NCBI RefSeq assembly: GCF_002351485.1
Contig: NZ_NWMW01000001.1
Span: 930,001-994,000, forward strand
Reading direction: 5' to 3'
DNA length: 64,000 nucleotides
DNA from: Sphingomonas spermidinifaciens
GTDB lineage: Bacteria > Pseudomonadota > Alphaproteobacteria > Sphingomonadales > Sphingomonadaceae
The first letter of the stretch is position 1. Every line of letters starts with the position of its first letter. The translations under genes were made by a program, and so were the position numbers. Below are positions 25,440-33,539 of this stretch, one piece after another. The notes under the pieces were generated by a model that did no database searches, was not told the DNA's origin, and was given only the letters and a program-made list of their open reading frames with translations.

Positions 25440-26308
25440 GCCTGCGCTGGTCGGTCGAGGGCCGCGACTGGCCGCTTCGCGAGCACAGCCGCTTCGTCAC
25501 GCAAGGGGCGCTCCGCTGGCATGTGCAGGTGCTGGGCGACGGGCCGCCGCTGCTGCTGCTCCACGGCACCGGCGCGGCGACGCACAGCTGGCGCGACCTC
25601 GCCCCGCTGCTGGCCGAGCGATACACCGTGGTCGCGCCCGACCTGCCGGGCCACGGCTTCAGCGCCGGACGGCCGCCGGGCGGCATGACGATGGCGGCGA
25701 TGGCGAAGGCGATCCGCGGGCTGCTCGCCACCCTGGAGGTCGCGCCCGACGCGATCGTCGGCCATTCGGCGGGTGCGGCGCTGGGCGCGCGAATGGCGCT
25801 CGACGGCATTGCCGAACCGCAGACGATCGTCGGGCTCGGTGCCGCCCTCCTCCCCTTTCCCGACCTTGCCGCCGCGCTGTTTCCGACGATGGCGCGGATG
25901 CTGTTCGTCAATCCCTTCGCACCGCACCTCTTCGCGGGCATGGCGCGGATGCAGGGGGAGACCGCCCGCTTCGTGGTCCGCGCGACCGGCTCGACGATCG
26001 AGCCCGAGGGAGTGGCGCTCTACGAACGGCTGCTGCGTGACCCCGATCATGTCGGCGCGGCGATCGCGATGATGGCCGAGTGGGACCTCGACGCGCTGAA
26101 GCGCGACCTGCCGCGCCTCGCCCCGCCGCTTCGCCTGATCCACGGCGAGCGCGACGCGGCGATTCCGATCGCAACCGCGCGAGAGGCGGCGGCCTTGGTC
26201 CCTGATGGGCGAACGACCGGCTTGCCCGGCCTCGGCCACCTCGCGCACGAAGAGCGACCGGGTGAGGTCGCGGCCCTCATCCTCGCCGCACTGAAGGACA
26301 GCGCATGA
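25436..26308 (+). CDS. bchO: Alpha/beta hydrolase BchO
   Basis: A 290-residue alpha/beta-fold hydrolase encoded with bchID in most purple-bacterial clusters and annotated as a Mg-chelatase accessory protein; its reaction is not established. The oxyanion region is LLLLHGTGAATHSWRDLAPLL, the nucleophile serine is in VGHSAGAALGARMAL, and the late acid and histidine are in LIHGERDAAIPI and GLGHLAHEERP. It starts with GTG overlapping bchD and ends overlapping the next small gene (ATGA). Confidence 0.92.
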   Translation: MSLRWSVEGRDWPLREHSRFVTQGALRWHVQVLGDGPPLLLLHGTGAATHSWRDLAPLLAERYTVVAPDLPGHGFSAGRPPGGMTMAAMAKAIRGLLATLEVAPDAIVGHSAGAALGARMALDGIAEPQTIVGLGAALLPFPDLAAALFPTMARMLFVNPFAPHLFAGMARMQGETARFVVRATGSTIEPEGVALYERLLRDPDHVGAAIAMMAEWDLDALKRDLPRLAPPLRLIHGERDAAIPIATAREAAALVPDGRTTGLPGLGHLAHEERPGEVAALILAALKDSA

Positions 26309-26487
26309 GCGATCACGTCTTCGGCATTCTCGACATGGCGCTGGTCGCGGTCGTCGTGTTCGGGCTCGGCATCTGGCAGCTCGTCTCGATCAACCGCGAG
26401 ATCGCCAAGGACCGCTCACCAGAAGGCGCGCGGCATCCGATAGGGGAGCATGGTCTGGACAATGGGCGACCGAAACCGCCCGAGTGA
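26305..26487 (+). CDS. Small membrane protein after bchO, function unknown
   Basis: A 60-residue frame whose ATG overlaps the bchO stop (ATGA), which is good evidence of coupled translation. Residues 8-28 (ILDMALVAVVVFGLGIWQLVS) form one membrane span, and the C-terminal 30 residues are charged and Pro-rich. No family is recognised. Its last 72 bases overlap the 3' end of the convergent crtC antisense, so the C-terminal residues may be constrained by crtC coding. A role in holding chelatase components at the membrane is conceivable but speculative. Confidence 0.65.
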   Translation: MSDHVFGILDMALVAVVVFGLGIWQLVSINREIAKDRSPEGARHPIGEHGLDNGRPKPPE

Positions 26488-27315
26488 CAAGCTTTCGTGG
26501 ACCGCCTGTGCCGCCTCGCCGAACAGGCGCGTGGACAGCGCGCTGCGGGCATAGAAGGGCGCGTCGATCCAGGTCTTGAGGACGCGCGGATCGGCCCCCG
26601 CATCGGCGCGCGTTGCCCGCTCGATCAGCCAGCCGGTGCGCGGCAGCCGCGCCTTGGGCGGCTGGACGCAGTCGTGCCAGCGCCCCTGCGGATCGAAGCG
26701 GAGTGCCAGTTCGAACGGCGCGCCGCCACGCCGCCGCCCCTCGTAAAGCACCGCCACGTCGCGGCTCAGATGCGCACGCGCCCAGTGCCAGTCGTCGAAC
26801 CCTTCCTCCAGTGCCTCGTCGCCGAAGTTCGAATCGAAATAGCCGGCACCTGACCAGCTGACGCCTGGATGCGTCATCGCTACCTCGATCCGCGCGCGCG
26901 GCGCGACGGGGTGCCAGCGGTGCCGGCCGGCGGGGTCGAGCAGGAAGGCGGTGGTCCCGATCATCTCGGGACTGATCCGCACCCGCCCCTTCACGCGATA
27001 GGGGAGCGGTGCCGACCATTCATCGATCTCGATCGAGAGTGCATCGCCGTCCCACGAAAGCGCGCTTGGCCCGAGCGCGAAATGGTCGCGCCCGCGGTCC
27101 ACGCGGCGTTGCCCCCGCTCGGTCATCGCCCAGGCGCCGGCACCCTTCCCCGTCAGCGACACGTTGATCGCGCAGTGATTGTCGGGCCGCCCCCGCCCCG
27201 TCACCTTGTAATAGGGCGAGAAGACGCTGCCGACGAACGCGATGATCGTCAGCCCGTAGCGGCCGCAGTCGCTGGTCGCGTCGACATACCACCAGGCATA
27301 GCCGCCCGGTGCCAC
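26416..27315 (-). CDS. crtC: Hydroxyneurosporene synthase (carotenoid 1,2-hydratase) CrtC
   Basis: Adds water to the C1,2 double bond of acyclic carotenoids, a step toward spirilloxanthin-type pigments. The core is clear: GGYAWWYVDATSDCGRYGLTIIAFVGSVFSPYY, HCAINVSLTG, GYFDSNFGDEALEEGFDDWHWARA and the C-terminal TMLPYRMPRAFW. The start is uncertain. I use GTG at 27315 (VAPGGYAWW), giving 299 residues; the frame is open further upstream without an ATG near the conserved region. Either way the start lies inside the crtD 3' end (67-base overlap here), implying coupling. The 3' end overlaps the convergent orf60. Confidence 0.88.
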   Translation of the reverse strand: MAPGGYAWWYVDATSDCGRYGLTIIAFVGSVFSPYYKVTGRGRPDNHCAINVSLTGKGAGAWAMTERGQRRVDRGRDHFALGPSALSWDGDALSIEIDEWSAPLPYRVKGRVRISPEMIGTTAFLLDPAGRHRWHPVAPRARIEVAMTHPGVSWSGAGYFDSNFGDEALEEGFDDWHWARAHLSRDVAVLYEGRRRGGAPFELALRFDPQGRWHDCVQPPKARLPRTGWLIERATRADAGADPRVLKTWIDAPFYARSALSTRLFGEAAQAVHESLSLGRFRSPIVQTMLPYRMPRAFW

Positions 27316-28802
27316 AACGACATCGAAGCGTGGTCCCGCAGCAGGCAGTCGGCGGCTAGTCGGCCGGAAAGCGCCGCCATCGGGACGCCGGCGCCCGGGT
27401 GCGTGCTCCCGCCCGCGCAATAGAGCCCAGGGATCGACGTTCGGCTGCCCTGCCGGCGGAAGGACGCCGCCCATCCGTGCGAGGCCGGTCCATAAAGGGC
27501 TCCACCCGTCGACGGACAGAGGCGCGCGAAGTCGCGCGGTGTCGTCAGCACTGCTTCCGACCCCAGATCGAGCGAAAGCCCCGCCCGCGAAACGCCGTCC
27601 AGCATCTGCCGCCTGCACCGGTCGATCTCCTGGCTTGAAAGGGGCGCGCCGTCGCCGGTGGCAGGCGCGTTGACGATGATCTGGATGCGCTCGCGCCCGC
27701 CCGGCGCGCCGCCGGCGTCGCCGCGATCCTGCGCGCAGAGATAGACTGACGGCGCCTCGGCCAGCTGTCCGCGGGCGAGCGCATCGAATTCGGCGCGATA
27801 GTCGTCCGAGAAGAAAACGTTGTGCCGCGCGAGCGGAAAGCCGCCGCAGCGGGCGTTCGCGCTCCAGACCATCGCGCTGAGCGAGCGGCGGCGCGGGGCA
27901 ACGCGCGACGAGGCGCGGGCAACGGCCGGCCCGAACGTCCCCGAGCCGATCGCGACCGGATCGGCCGCGCAGACGATCCGCGAGGCCGCCAGCACCTCGC
28001 CGCTCTCAAGCGTCACGCCCGCCGCGCGGCCTCGCTCAACGCGAATCTCCCGCACCCGCTCACCGTACCGCGTCGTGACGCCCATCCGCCCGCAGAGCGT
28101 CGCGAGCGCCGCGGCCAGCCGGTGCATTCCCCCCACGACCAGCCACACTCCGCTCGCCTCGACATGCGCGATCAACATCAGCGTGGCGGGCGCGGCGAAG
28201 GGCGAGGAGCCGCAATAGGTGGCGTATCGGCCGAACAATTGTTGCAGGCGCGGGTCGCGGAAATAGCCCCCGAGTGCGCGCCACATCGACGTGTAGGCGC
28301 GCAGGTTCAGGTAATCCGGCAGGCCCCGCAGGCCCATCCGCCAGCCGAGCGTCAGCGGATCGGGCTTGGGCGCGCGCAGGAACGGCGCATCGCATGCCTC
28401 GAACAGCCGCTTCGCCTCCGCGCGAAAGGCGCGATAGCCACTTGCCTCGGCAGCACCGGCGAAGTCGCCGATCGCCGCCTCGCTCGCGGCCGGATCGGCG
28501 AACAGGTCCAGTCGCGCTTCGCCCCAGGCGTGACGTGCGAGCGTGGTCGCTGGCTGCATGGTCACGAAATCGCCGAGCCGCAGGCCGCATTCGGCAAACA
28601 CGTCCTCGATCACCTCGCGCATCGTAAAGACGGTGGGACCGGCGTCGATCGCATGGCCGTCGACCGAAATCGCGCGCAGCTTGCCGCCGGGTCGCGGCTG
28701 CGCCTCGACCAGCGTCACGTCGTGGCCGCGCGCTGCGAGCAGCGCGGCGGCGACCATGCCCCCCACCCCGGCACCGATGACGATCACGCGCGCGTCGGTC
28801 AT
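27249..28802 (-). CDS. crtD: Carotenoid 3,4-desaturase (methoxyneurosporene dehydrogenase) CrtD
   Basis: FAD-dependent desaturase of the CrtI/CrtD family, introducing the 3,4 double bond in the spirilloxanthin branch. It has 517 residues from ATG at 28802 with AGGAG 8 bases upstream. The dinucleotide-binding motif is VIVIGAGVGGMVAAALLAARGHDVTLVE, followed by DAGPTVFTM. The C-terminal bacterial phytoene-dehydrogenase signature is GLYCAGGSTHPGAGVPMAALSG. It diverges from crtF across a 55-base gap containing a PpsR-type site. The downstream crtC begins within its last codons. Confidence 0.92.
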   Translation of the reverse strand: MTDARVIVIGAGVGGMVAAALLAARGHDVTLVEAQPRPGGKLRAISVDGHAIDAGPTVFTMREVIEDVFAECGLRLGDFVTMQPATTLARHAWGEARLDLFADPAASEAAIGDFAGAAEASGYRAFRAEAKRLFEACDAPFLRAPKPDPLTLGWRMGLRGLPDYLNLRAYTSMWRALGGYFRDPRLQQLFGRYATYCGSSPFAAPATLMLIAHVEASGVWLVVGGMHRLAAALATLCGRMGVTTRYGERVREIRVERGRAAGVTLESGEVLAASRIVCAADPVAIGSGTFGPAVARASSRVAPRRRSLSAMVWSANARCGGFPLARHNVFFSDDYRAEFDALARGQLAEAPSVYLCAQDRGDAGGAPGGRERIQIIVNAPATGDGAPLSSQEIDRCRRQMLDGVSRAGLSLDLGSEAVLTTPRDFARLCPSTGGALYGPASHGWAASFRRQGSRTSIPGLYCAGGSTHPGAGVPMAALSGRLAADCLLRDHASMSLWHRAAMPGGMSTRPATAAATG

Positions 28803-28838
28803 TCCGCCGCTCCTCTCATTGACGACGAGACTAACACG

Positions 28839-28856
28839 TGTCCACATTGCTTGACA
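28839..28856. promoter_or_regulatory. PpsR/CrtJ-type binding palindrome between crtD and crtF
   Basis: TGTCCACATTGCTTGACA fits TGT-N12-ACA exactly. It ends one base before the crtF ATG and lies 36 bases upstream of crtD, so it could repress both carotenoid genes. Confidence 0.75.
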
Positions 28857-28857
28857 T

Positions 28858-29952
28858 ATGAAATCGTCCACCGACCTCCGAGAGCAATGGATCGCCTGGC
28901 GCAACGGCGTCATCGGCTCGCCCCGCTTCCAGCGCTTCGCGGCGCGATCGCCGTTCTTGCGCCCGGTCGCACGGCGGCGCGCGCGGACGCTCTTCGATCT
29001 GGTCGCCGGCTTCACCTATTCTCAGCTGCTGGCCGCCTGTATCGAGACCCGGCTGCTCGACCATCTGCGTGGCGGACCCCGCGGTGCCGACGACCTTGCT
29101 GCCAGGATCGGCCTTCCCGCCGACGCCGCCGAGCGCCTGCTCCGCACCGCCGAGGGGCTCGGGCTCGTCGAACGACTGGATCAGCGCTGGGCGCTCGGCA
29201 GCGAGGGGGCGGCCCTGCTCGGCAATCCAGGCATCGCCGAGATGGTGGCGCATCACCGACTGCTCTACGCCGACCTCGCCGACCCGCTGGCCCTTCTTCG
29301 CCGCGGCGGTGGGGGCGGCGCGCTGTCACGTCACTGGCACTATGCCGAGGCGTCGGGAGCGGGCGATGCCGCTGCGGTAGCACCCTACTCGGCGTTGATG
29401 GCGGCGTCGCAGCCGATGGTCGCGGCACAGGCGCTGGCAGCCTATCGCTTCGACCGACATGCGCGCGTCCTCGATATCGGTGGCGGCGAAGGCGCGTTCC
29501 TGTCGGCCGTGGCCCGGGCCGTGCCTGAACTCGATCGCGGGCTGTTCGACCTGCCCGCCGTGGGCGAGCGGTCGCGGGCGCGACTCGGCGACGGCGTCGC
29601 GATCCACCGCGGTGACTTCCTCACTGATCCGCTGCCGACAGGCTACGACCTGATCACCCTGATCCGCGTCCTGCACGACCATGACGATGTCCCGGCGATG
29701 CAATTGCTGCGCGCCGTACGTGCAGCATTGCCACCCGGCGGCACCCTGCTGATCGCCGAGCCGATGGCCGGCACGCGTGGTGCTGGCGGTGTCGGGAGCT
29801 ATTTCGAGCTCTATCTGCTCGCGATGGGCTCCGGCCGGCCCCGCACGATGCAGGAGATCGGCGCGATGCTGCGCGAAGCAGGCTTCAGGCGTGTACGCCC
29901 CCTTCGCACCCCATTGCCGCTCGTTGCCAGCGCCGTAACAGCGCGACCGTAA
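28858..29952 (+). CDS. crtF: Demethylspheroidene O-methyltransferase CrtF
   Basis: SAM-dependent methyltransferase that makes the methoxy end group of spheroidene or spirilloxanthin. It has 364 residues. An N-terminal dimerisation/winged-helix region (about 40-110, LLDHLRGGPRGADDLAARIGLP) precedes the Rossmann domain with ARVLDIGGGEGAFLSAVAR, DFLTDPLPTGYDLITLIRVLHDHDD and GGTLLIAEPMAGTRG. ATG at 28858 has no ribosome binding site and follows the PpsR palindrome directly; a short or absent leader or a later non-ATG start are both possible. The bchC promoter follows 20 bases after its stop. Confidence 0.93.
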   Translation: MKSSTDLREQWIAWRNGVIGSPRFQRFAARSPFLRPVARRRARTLFDLVAGFTYSQLLAACIETRLLDHLRGGPRGADDLAARIGLPADAAERLLRTAEGLGLVERLDQRWALGSEGAALLGNPGIAEMVAHHRLLYADLADPLALLRRGGGGGALSRHWHYAEASGAGDAAAVAPYSALMAASQPMVAAQALAAYRFDRHARVLDIGGGEGAFLSAVARAVPELDRGLFDLPAVGERSRARLGDGVAIHRGDFLTDPLPTGYDLITLIRVLHDHDDVPAMQLLRAVRAALPPGGTLLIAEPMAGTRGAGGVGSYFELYLLAMGSGRPRTMQEIGAMLREAGFRRVRPLRTPLPLVASAVTARP

Positions 29953-29960
29953 CGAAGGGC

Positions 29961-29978
29961 TGTCTAGATTAATTGACA
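29961..29978. promoter_or_regulatory. PpsR/CrtJ-type binding palindrome upstream of bchC
   Basis: TGTCTAGATTAATTGACA fits TGT-N12-ACA exactly. Its right arm is the -35 element of the bchC promoter, so binding should exclude polymerase. Confidence 0.82.
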
Positions 29979-30000
29979 TTCATATACGTCAGCGTAGGAT
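29973..30000 (+). promoter_or_regulatory. Sigma70-like promoter of bchCXYZ-puf
   Basis: TTGACA (29973-29978), 16 bases, TAGGAT (29995-30000). The predicted start near 30007 gives a leader of about 44 bases before the bchC ATG at 30051. Confidence 0.65.
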
Positions 30001-30050
30001 GACGACTGCACGCCGGACTATCACGTCACGCCGTGTAGGGGATGGAACGT

Positions 30051-30977
30051 ATGGACGCGGTTGCGGTCATACTCGAGGCGCCGGAGCAGCTTTCGCTGCG
30101 CCCGCTCGCCCTCACGCCTATGGGGTCCGGCGACGTGCGCGTCGCGGTCGAATGGAGCGGCATTTCCTCGGGCACCGAAAAGCTCCTTTGGGCGGGCCGG
30201 ATGCCGAGCTTCCCCGGCATGGGCTATCCACTGGTCCCCGGCTACGAATCGGTCGGCCGCATCGTCGATGCCGGCATCGACGCACGTGGCCGGATCGGCG
30301 AGTGGGTGTTCGTCCCCGGCGCCAATTGCTTCCAGGGTGCGCGCGGCCTGTTCGGCGGCGCAGCGGCCAGCGTCGTCATGCCCGCCGCCCGCGCGATCCC
30401 GATCCGCGAGACACTCGGGCGCGACGGCATCCTTCTCGCCCTTGCCGCCACCGCCTATCACGCGATCGAGGTAGGCGGCGTGCCCGAGCTCGTCATCGGC
30501 CACGGCATTCTGGGCCGGCTGATCGCGCGCATCGCCATCGCCAGCGGCGGCAGCGCGCCGACCGTCTGGGAAACCGATCCCGCCCGCCGTGACGCCTTCG
30601 ACTATGACGTCATCGATCCCGCGGACGACGACTGCCGCGACTACGTCGCGATCCTCGATGCCAGCGGCGCCGCCGACATACTCGACCTCGCCTTTGCCCG
30701 GATCGCCAGGCGGGGCACGGTCACGCTGGCGGGCTTCTACGACCGCCTCGCCTTCGCCTTCCCGCCCGCCTTCATGCGCGAAGCGCGACTGAACATCGCT
30801 GCCGAATTCACCCCTGCCGACATCGCCGGCGTGCTCGCGCTGATCGACGCCGGGCTGCTCGACCTCACCGGCCTCATCACCCACGCCCGCCCCGCGGGCG
30901 AGGCAGCCGACGCCTACCCGCAGGCCTTCACCGATCCCGCGTGCCTGAAAATGGTGCTCGACTGGAGAACGATATGA
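30051..30977 (+). CDS. bchC: 3-hydroxyethyl-bacteriochlorophyllide a dehydrogenase BchC
   Basis: Oxidises the C3 hydroxyethyl group to acetyl near the end of bacteriochlorophyllide a synthesis. It is a 308-residue alcohol-dehydrogenase-like protein. Typical motifs are MDAVAVILEAPEQLSL, WSGISSGTEKLLWAGRMPSFPGMGYPLVPGYESVG and VIGHGILGRLIARI. ATG 30051 is chosen over 30042 because AGGGG stands 9 bases before it, whereas it abuts the earlier ATG. The stop overlaps bchX (ATGA). It is the first gene of a nine-gene plus-strand run to pufC. Confidence 0.95.
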   Translation: MDAVAVILEAPEQLSLRPLALTPMGSGDVRVAVEWSGISSGTEKLLWAGRMPSFPGMGYPLVPGYESVGRIVDAGIDARGRIGEWVFVPGANCFQGARGLFGGAAASVVMPAARAIPIRETLGRDGILLALAATAYHAIEVGGVPELVIGHGILGRLIARIAIASGGSAPTVWETDPARRDAFDYDVIDPADDDCRDYVAILDASGAADILDLAFARIARRGTVTLAGFYDRLAFAFPPAFMREARLNIAAEFTPADIAGVLALIDAGLLDLTGLITHARPAGEAADAYPQAFTDPACLKMVLDWRTI

Positions 30978-31957
30978 GCATGTTCGATCCCGGCGAGTTG
31001 CGCGAGGAAGCCTCGTTCGAGCCCGATCCGGTGCCCACCGGCCCGGTGACCAAGGAAACGCAGATCATCGCCATCTATGGCAAGGGCGGTAGCGGCAAGT
31101 CGTTCGCGCTCGCCAATTTGAGCTACATGATGGCGCAGCAGGGCAAGCGCGTCCTCCTGATCGGCTGCGATCCAAAGAGCGACACGACCAGCCTCCTGTT
31201 CGGTGGCCGATCGACCCCCACGATCATCGAGACCTCGGCCGCCAAGAAGCTGGCGGGTGAGGAGATCGGGATCGAGGATGTCTGCTTCCAGCGCGACGGC
31301 GTGTTCGCGATGGAGCTGGGCGGGCCGGAGGTCGGCCGCGGCTGCGGTGGGCGCGGAATCATTCACGGTTTCGAGACGCTGGAGAAGCTGGGCTTTCACG
31401 AGTGGGGCTTCGACTATGTTCTGCTCGATTTCTTGGGCGACGTCGTCTGCGGCGGGTTCGGCCTGCCGATCGCGCGCGACATGTGCCAGAAGGTGATCGT
31501 CGTCGCATCGAACGACCTGCAATCGCTCTACGTCGCCAACAACGTTTGCAAGGCGGTAGAATATTTCCGGCGGCTGGGCGGCAATGTCGGCGTCGCCGGC
31601 ATGATCCTGAACAAGGACGACGGCACGGGCGAGGCCAATGCCTTTGCAGAGGCAGTGGGCATTCCGGTGCTGACGGCGATCCCGGCGAACGAGGACATCC
31701 GCAAGAAGAGCGCCAACTATCAGATCATCGGCAAGCCCGGCGGCGAATGGGCCTCGATCTTCGAGCAGCTGGCGACGAACGTCGCCGCCGCCCCGCCGCT
31801 GCGCCCCAGTCCCCTCGACCAGGATGGGCTGCTCAGCCTGTTCAGCGCTGAGGTGACGGGCGCCGACTTCGCGCTCAAGCCAGCGACCCAGGCCGACATG
31901 CGCGGTGCGGCCTATGTGCCCAAAGCCAGTCTCGAAGTGGTGTATGATGCGGTTTAA
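30974..31957 (+). CDS. bchX: Chlorophyllide a reductase iron protein BchX
   Basis: NifH-like ATP-dependent electron donor for BchYZ, which reduces ring B of chlorophyllide a. It has 327 residues. P-loop YGKGGSGKS (36-43), the [4Fe-4S] ligands Cys124 (GRGCGGRG) and Cys159 (GDVVCGGFG) shared across the dimer, and the switch region LLIGCDPKSDTTS are all intact. It begins by ATGA overlap with bchC and ends 8-11 bases beyond the likely bchY start codons. Confidence 0.97.
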   Translation: MSMFDPGELREEASFEPDPVPTGPVTKETQIIAIYGKGGSGKSFALANLSYMMAQQGKRVLLIGCDPKSDTTSLLFGGRSTPTIIETSAAKKLAGEEIGIEDVCFQRDGVFAMELGGPEVGRGCGGRGIIHGFETLEKLGFHEWGFDYVLLDFLGDVVCGGFGLPIARDMCQKVIVVASNDLQSLYVANNVCKAVEYFRRLGGNVGVAGMILNKDDGTGEANAFAEAVGIPVLTAIPANEDIRKKSANYQIIGKPGGEWASIFEQLATNVAAAPPLRPSPLDQDGLLSLFSAEVTGADFALKPATQADMRGAAYVPKASLEVVYDAV

Positions 31958-33539
31958 GGATCGCCTCGATCTGGCCGAGCCCCTCCCGTTGAGGGTGGGG
32001 GCGGAGAGTTCGCGTCTCACAGAGACTGACTTGTCTGCCGACAGGTCCCGCCCCAGCCCTTCCCCTGAAGGGAAGGGATTTTCGTGTTCCTCGAAGGACA
32101 CCCTCCACGACGCCGCCACCGCCGCGGGCAAGGCCGAGATCCTCGACCGCTACGCCGCCGATTATCCGAAAGGTCCCCACGACCAGCCTCAATCCATGTG
32201 CCCTGCGTTCGGCTCGCTGCGCGTCGGCCTGCGCATGCGGCGGACGGCGACGGTGCTGTCGGGATCGGCCTGCTGCGTCTATGGCCTCACCTTCACCAGC
32301 CATTTCTACGGCGCGCGGCGCAGTGTCGGCTACGTCCCCTTCAGCTCGGAAACGCTCGTCACCGGCAAGCTGTTCGAGGACATTCGCGACGCCGTCCACC
32401 AGCTGGCGGACCCGGCGCTCTACGACACGATTGTCGTGACCAACCTGTGCGTGCCGACCGCCAGCGGCGTGCCCCTTCAGCTCCTGCCCGACGCGATCAA
32501 CGGGGTCCGGGTGATCGGCATCGACGTGCCCGGCTTCGGCGTGCCGACCCATGCCGAGGCGAAGGACGTGCTGGCGGGTGCGATGCTCGCCTATGCGCGG
32601 GCCGAGGCCGAGGTCGGTCCCGTCGCCGCGCCCGCGACGCGCACAGACCGCCCGACCGTGACGCTGCTCGGCGAGATGTTCCCGGCAGACCCGCCGGGTA
32701 TTGGCCTGATGCTCGAGCCGATGGGCCTTGCCGCCGGTCCGGTCGTGCCGACGCGCGAATGGCGCGAGCTCTATGCCGCGCTCGACTGCGCGGTCGTCGG
32801 GGCGATCCACCCCTTCTACACCGCAAGCATTCGCGAGTTCGAGGCGGCTGGCCGTGCCGTCGTCGGCTCGGCCCCTGTCGGCGTCGACGGCACCGCCGCC
32901 TGGCTCGACGCGATCGGCGCGGCGTGCGGGATCGCGGAGCGACAGGTCGCCGCCGCCAAGGACCGCATCCTCCCCGCCATCCGCGGCGCGCTCGCCGCGC
33001 GGCCGATCAGGGGGCGCATCACCGTGTCCGGCTATGAGGGCTCCGAACTGCTCATCGCTCGCCTCCTGATCGAAAGCGGCGCCGACGTCCCTTATGTGGG
33101 CACCGCCTGCCCGCGCACGCGCTGGAGCGATCCCGATCGCGACTGGCTGGAGGCGCGCGGCACCCGCGTCCAGTATCGCGCCAGCCTGGAACAGGACCTC
33201 GCCGCCGTCGATGTCTTCGCCCCCGACCTGGCGATCGGCACGACCCCCGTCGTGCAGCATGCCAAGCAGCGCTCGATCCCCGCGCTCTACTTCACCAACC
33301 TCATCTCCGCGCGGCCGCTGATGGGGCCGGCGGGTGCGGGCAGCCTCGCCGCCGTGGTGGGCGGGGCGCTGGCCAACAAGCATCGCTTCGACCGGATGAG
33401 CGCCTTTTTCGAGGGCGTCGGCACCGGCCATGCGACGGGCGTCTGGACCGACACGCCCGAGAATCGCCCCGGCTTCAAAGCCAAGTACGCCGCGCGCCGG
33501 ATCGCCGCGGCCAAGGCAGAGGAGCATGTCGGCACATGA
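31947..33539 (+). CDS. bchY: Chlorophyllide a reductase subunit BchY with repeat-derived N-terminal extension
   Basis: NifD-like subunit of chlorophyllide a reductase, 530 residues from ATG 31947 (a second ATG is at 31944). The family sequence normally begins close to [20 protein letters not shown]. Here about 46 residues precede it, and most are encoded by a palindromic repeat read in frame (31980-32082). Cluster-binding motifs are intact: [24 protein letters not shown] and [10 protein letters not shown]. No ATG exists between the repeat and the conserved MCPAF, which is too late to be a start. Possible alternatives inside the repeat are TTG 31989, GTG 31995 and TTG 32031. The protein end overlaps bchZ (ATGA). 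Confidence 0.9.
   Translation: MRFKDRLDLAEPLPLRVGAESSRLTETDLSADRSRPSPSPEGKGFSCSSKDTLHDAATAAGKAEILDRYAADYPKGPHDQPQSMCPAFGSLRVGLRMRRTATVLSGSACCVYGLTFTSHFYGARRSVGYVPFSSETLVTGKLFEDIRDAVHQLADPALYDTIVVTNLCVPTASGVPLQLLPDAINGVRVIGIDVPGFGVPTHAEAKDVLAGAMLAYARAEAEVGPVAAPATRTDRPTVTLLGEMFPADPPGIGLMLEPMGLAAGPVVPTREWRELYAALDCAVVGAIHPFYTASIREFEAAGRAVVGSAPVGVDGTAAWLDAIGAACGIAERQVAAAKDRILPAIRGALAARPIRGRITVSGYEGSELLIARLLIESGADVPYVGTACPRTRWSDPDRDWLEARGTRVQYRASLEQDLAAVDVFAPDLAIGTTPVVQHAKQRSIPALYFTNLISARPLMGPAGAGSLAAVVGGALANKHRFDRMSAFFEGVGTGHATGVWTDTPENRPGFKAKYAARRIAAAKAEEHVGT
31980..32082. repeat. Structured REP-like palindromic element inside the 5' end of bchY
   Basis: Several nested inverted repeats: CCCTC/GAGGG (31981-31995); an outer stem GGGGCGG/CCGCCCC (31998-32004 with 32048-32054) enclosing GTCTC-ACA-GAGAC (32014-32026) and a 7-bp hairpin ACTTGTC/GACAGGT (32029-32046); and a perfect 8-bp hairpin CCCTTCCC/GGGAAGGG (32057-32077) followed by ATTTT. 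The two flanks resemble inverted copies of one sequence, as in paired REP elements. The last hairpin with T-run looks like an intrinsic terminator. Confidence 0.7.

Noticed and set aside
31905..31946. Start of bchY at the earlier ATG 31905
   Set aside because: It would extend 50 bases into bchX with no ribosome binding site and no family support.
32057..32082. Calling the hairpin plus T-run in bchY a true terminator of the operon
   Set aside because: It lies inside an essential coding region, with bchY, bchZ and puf downstream. Full termination would abolish photosynthesis, so at most it attenuates; it is reported as part of the repeat.
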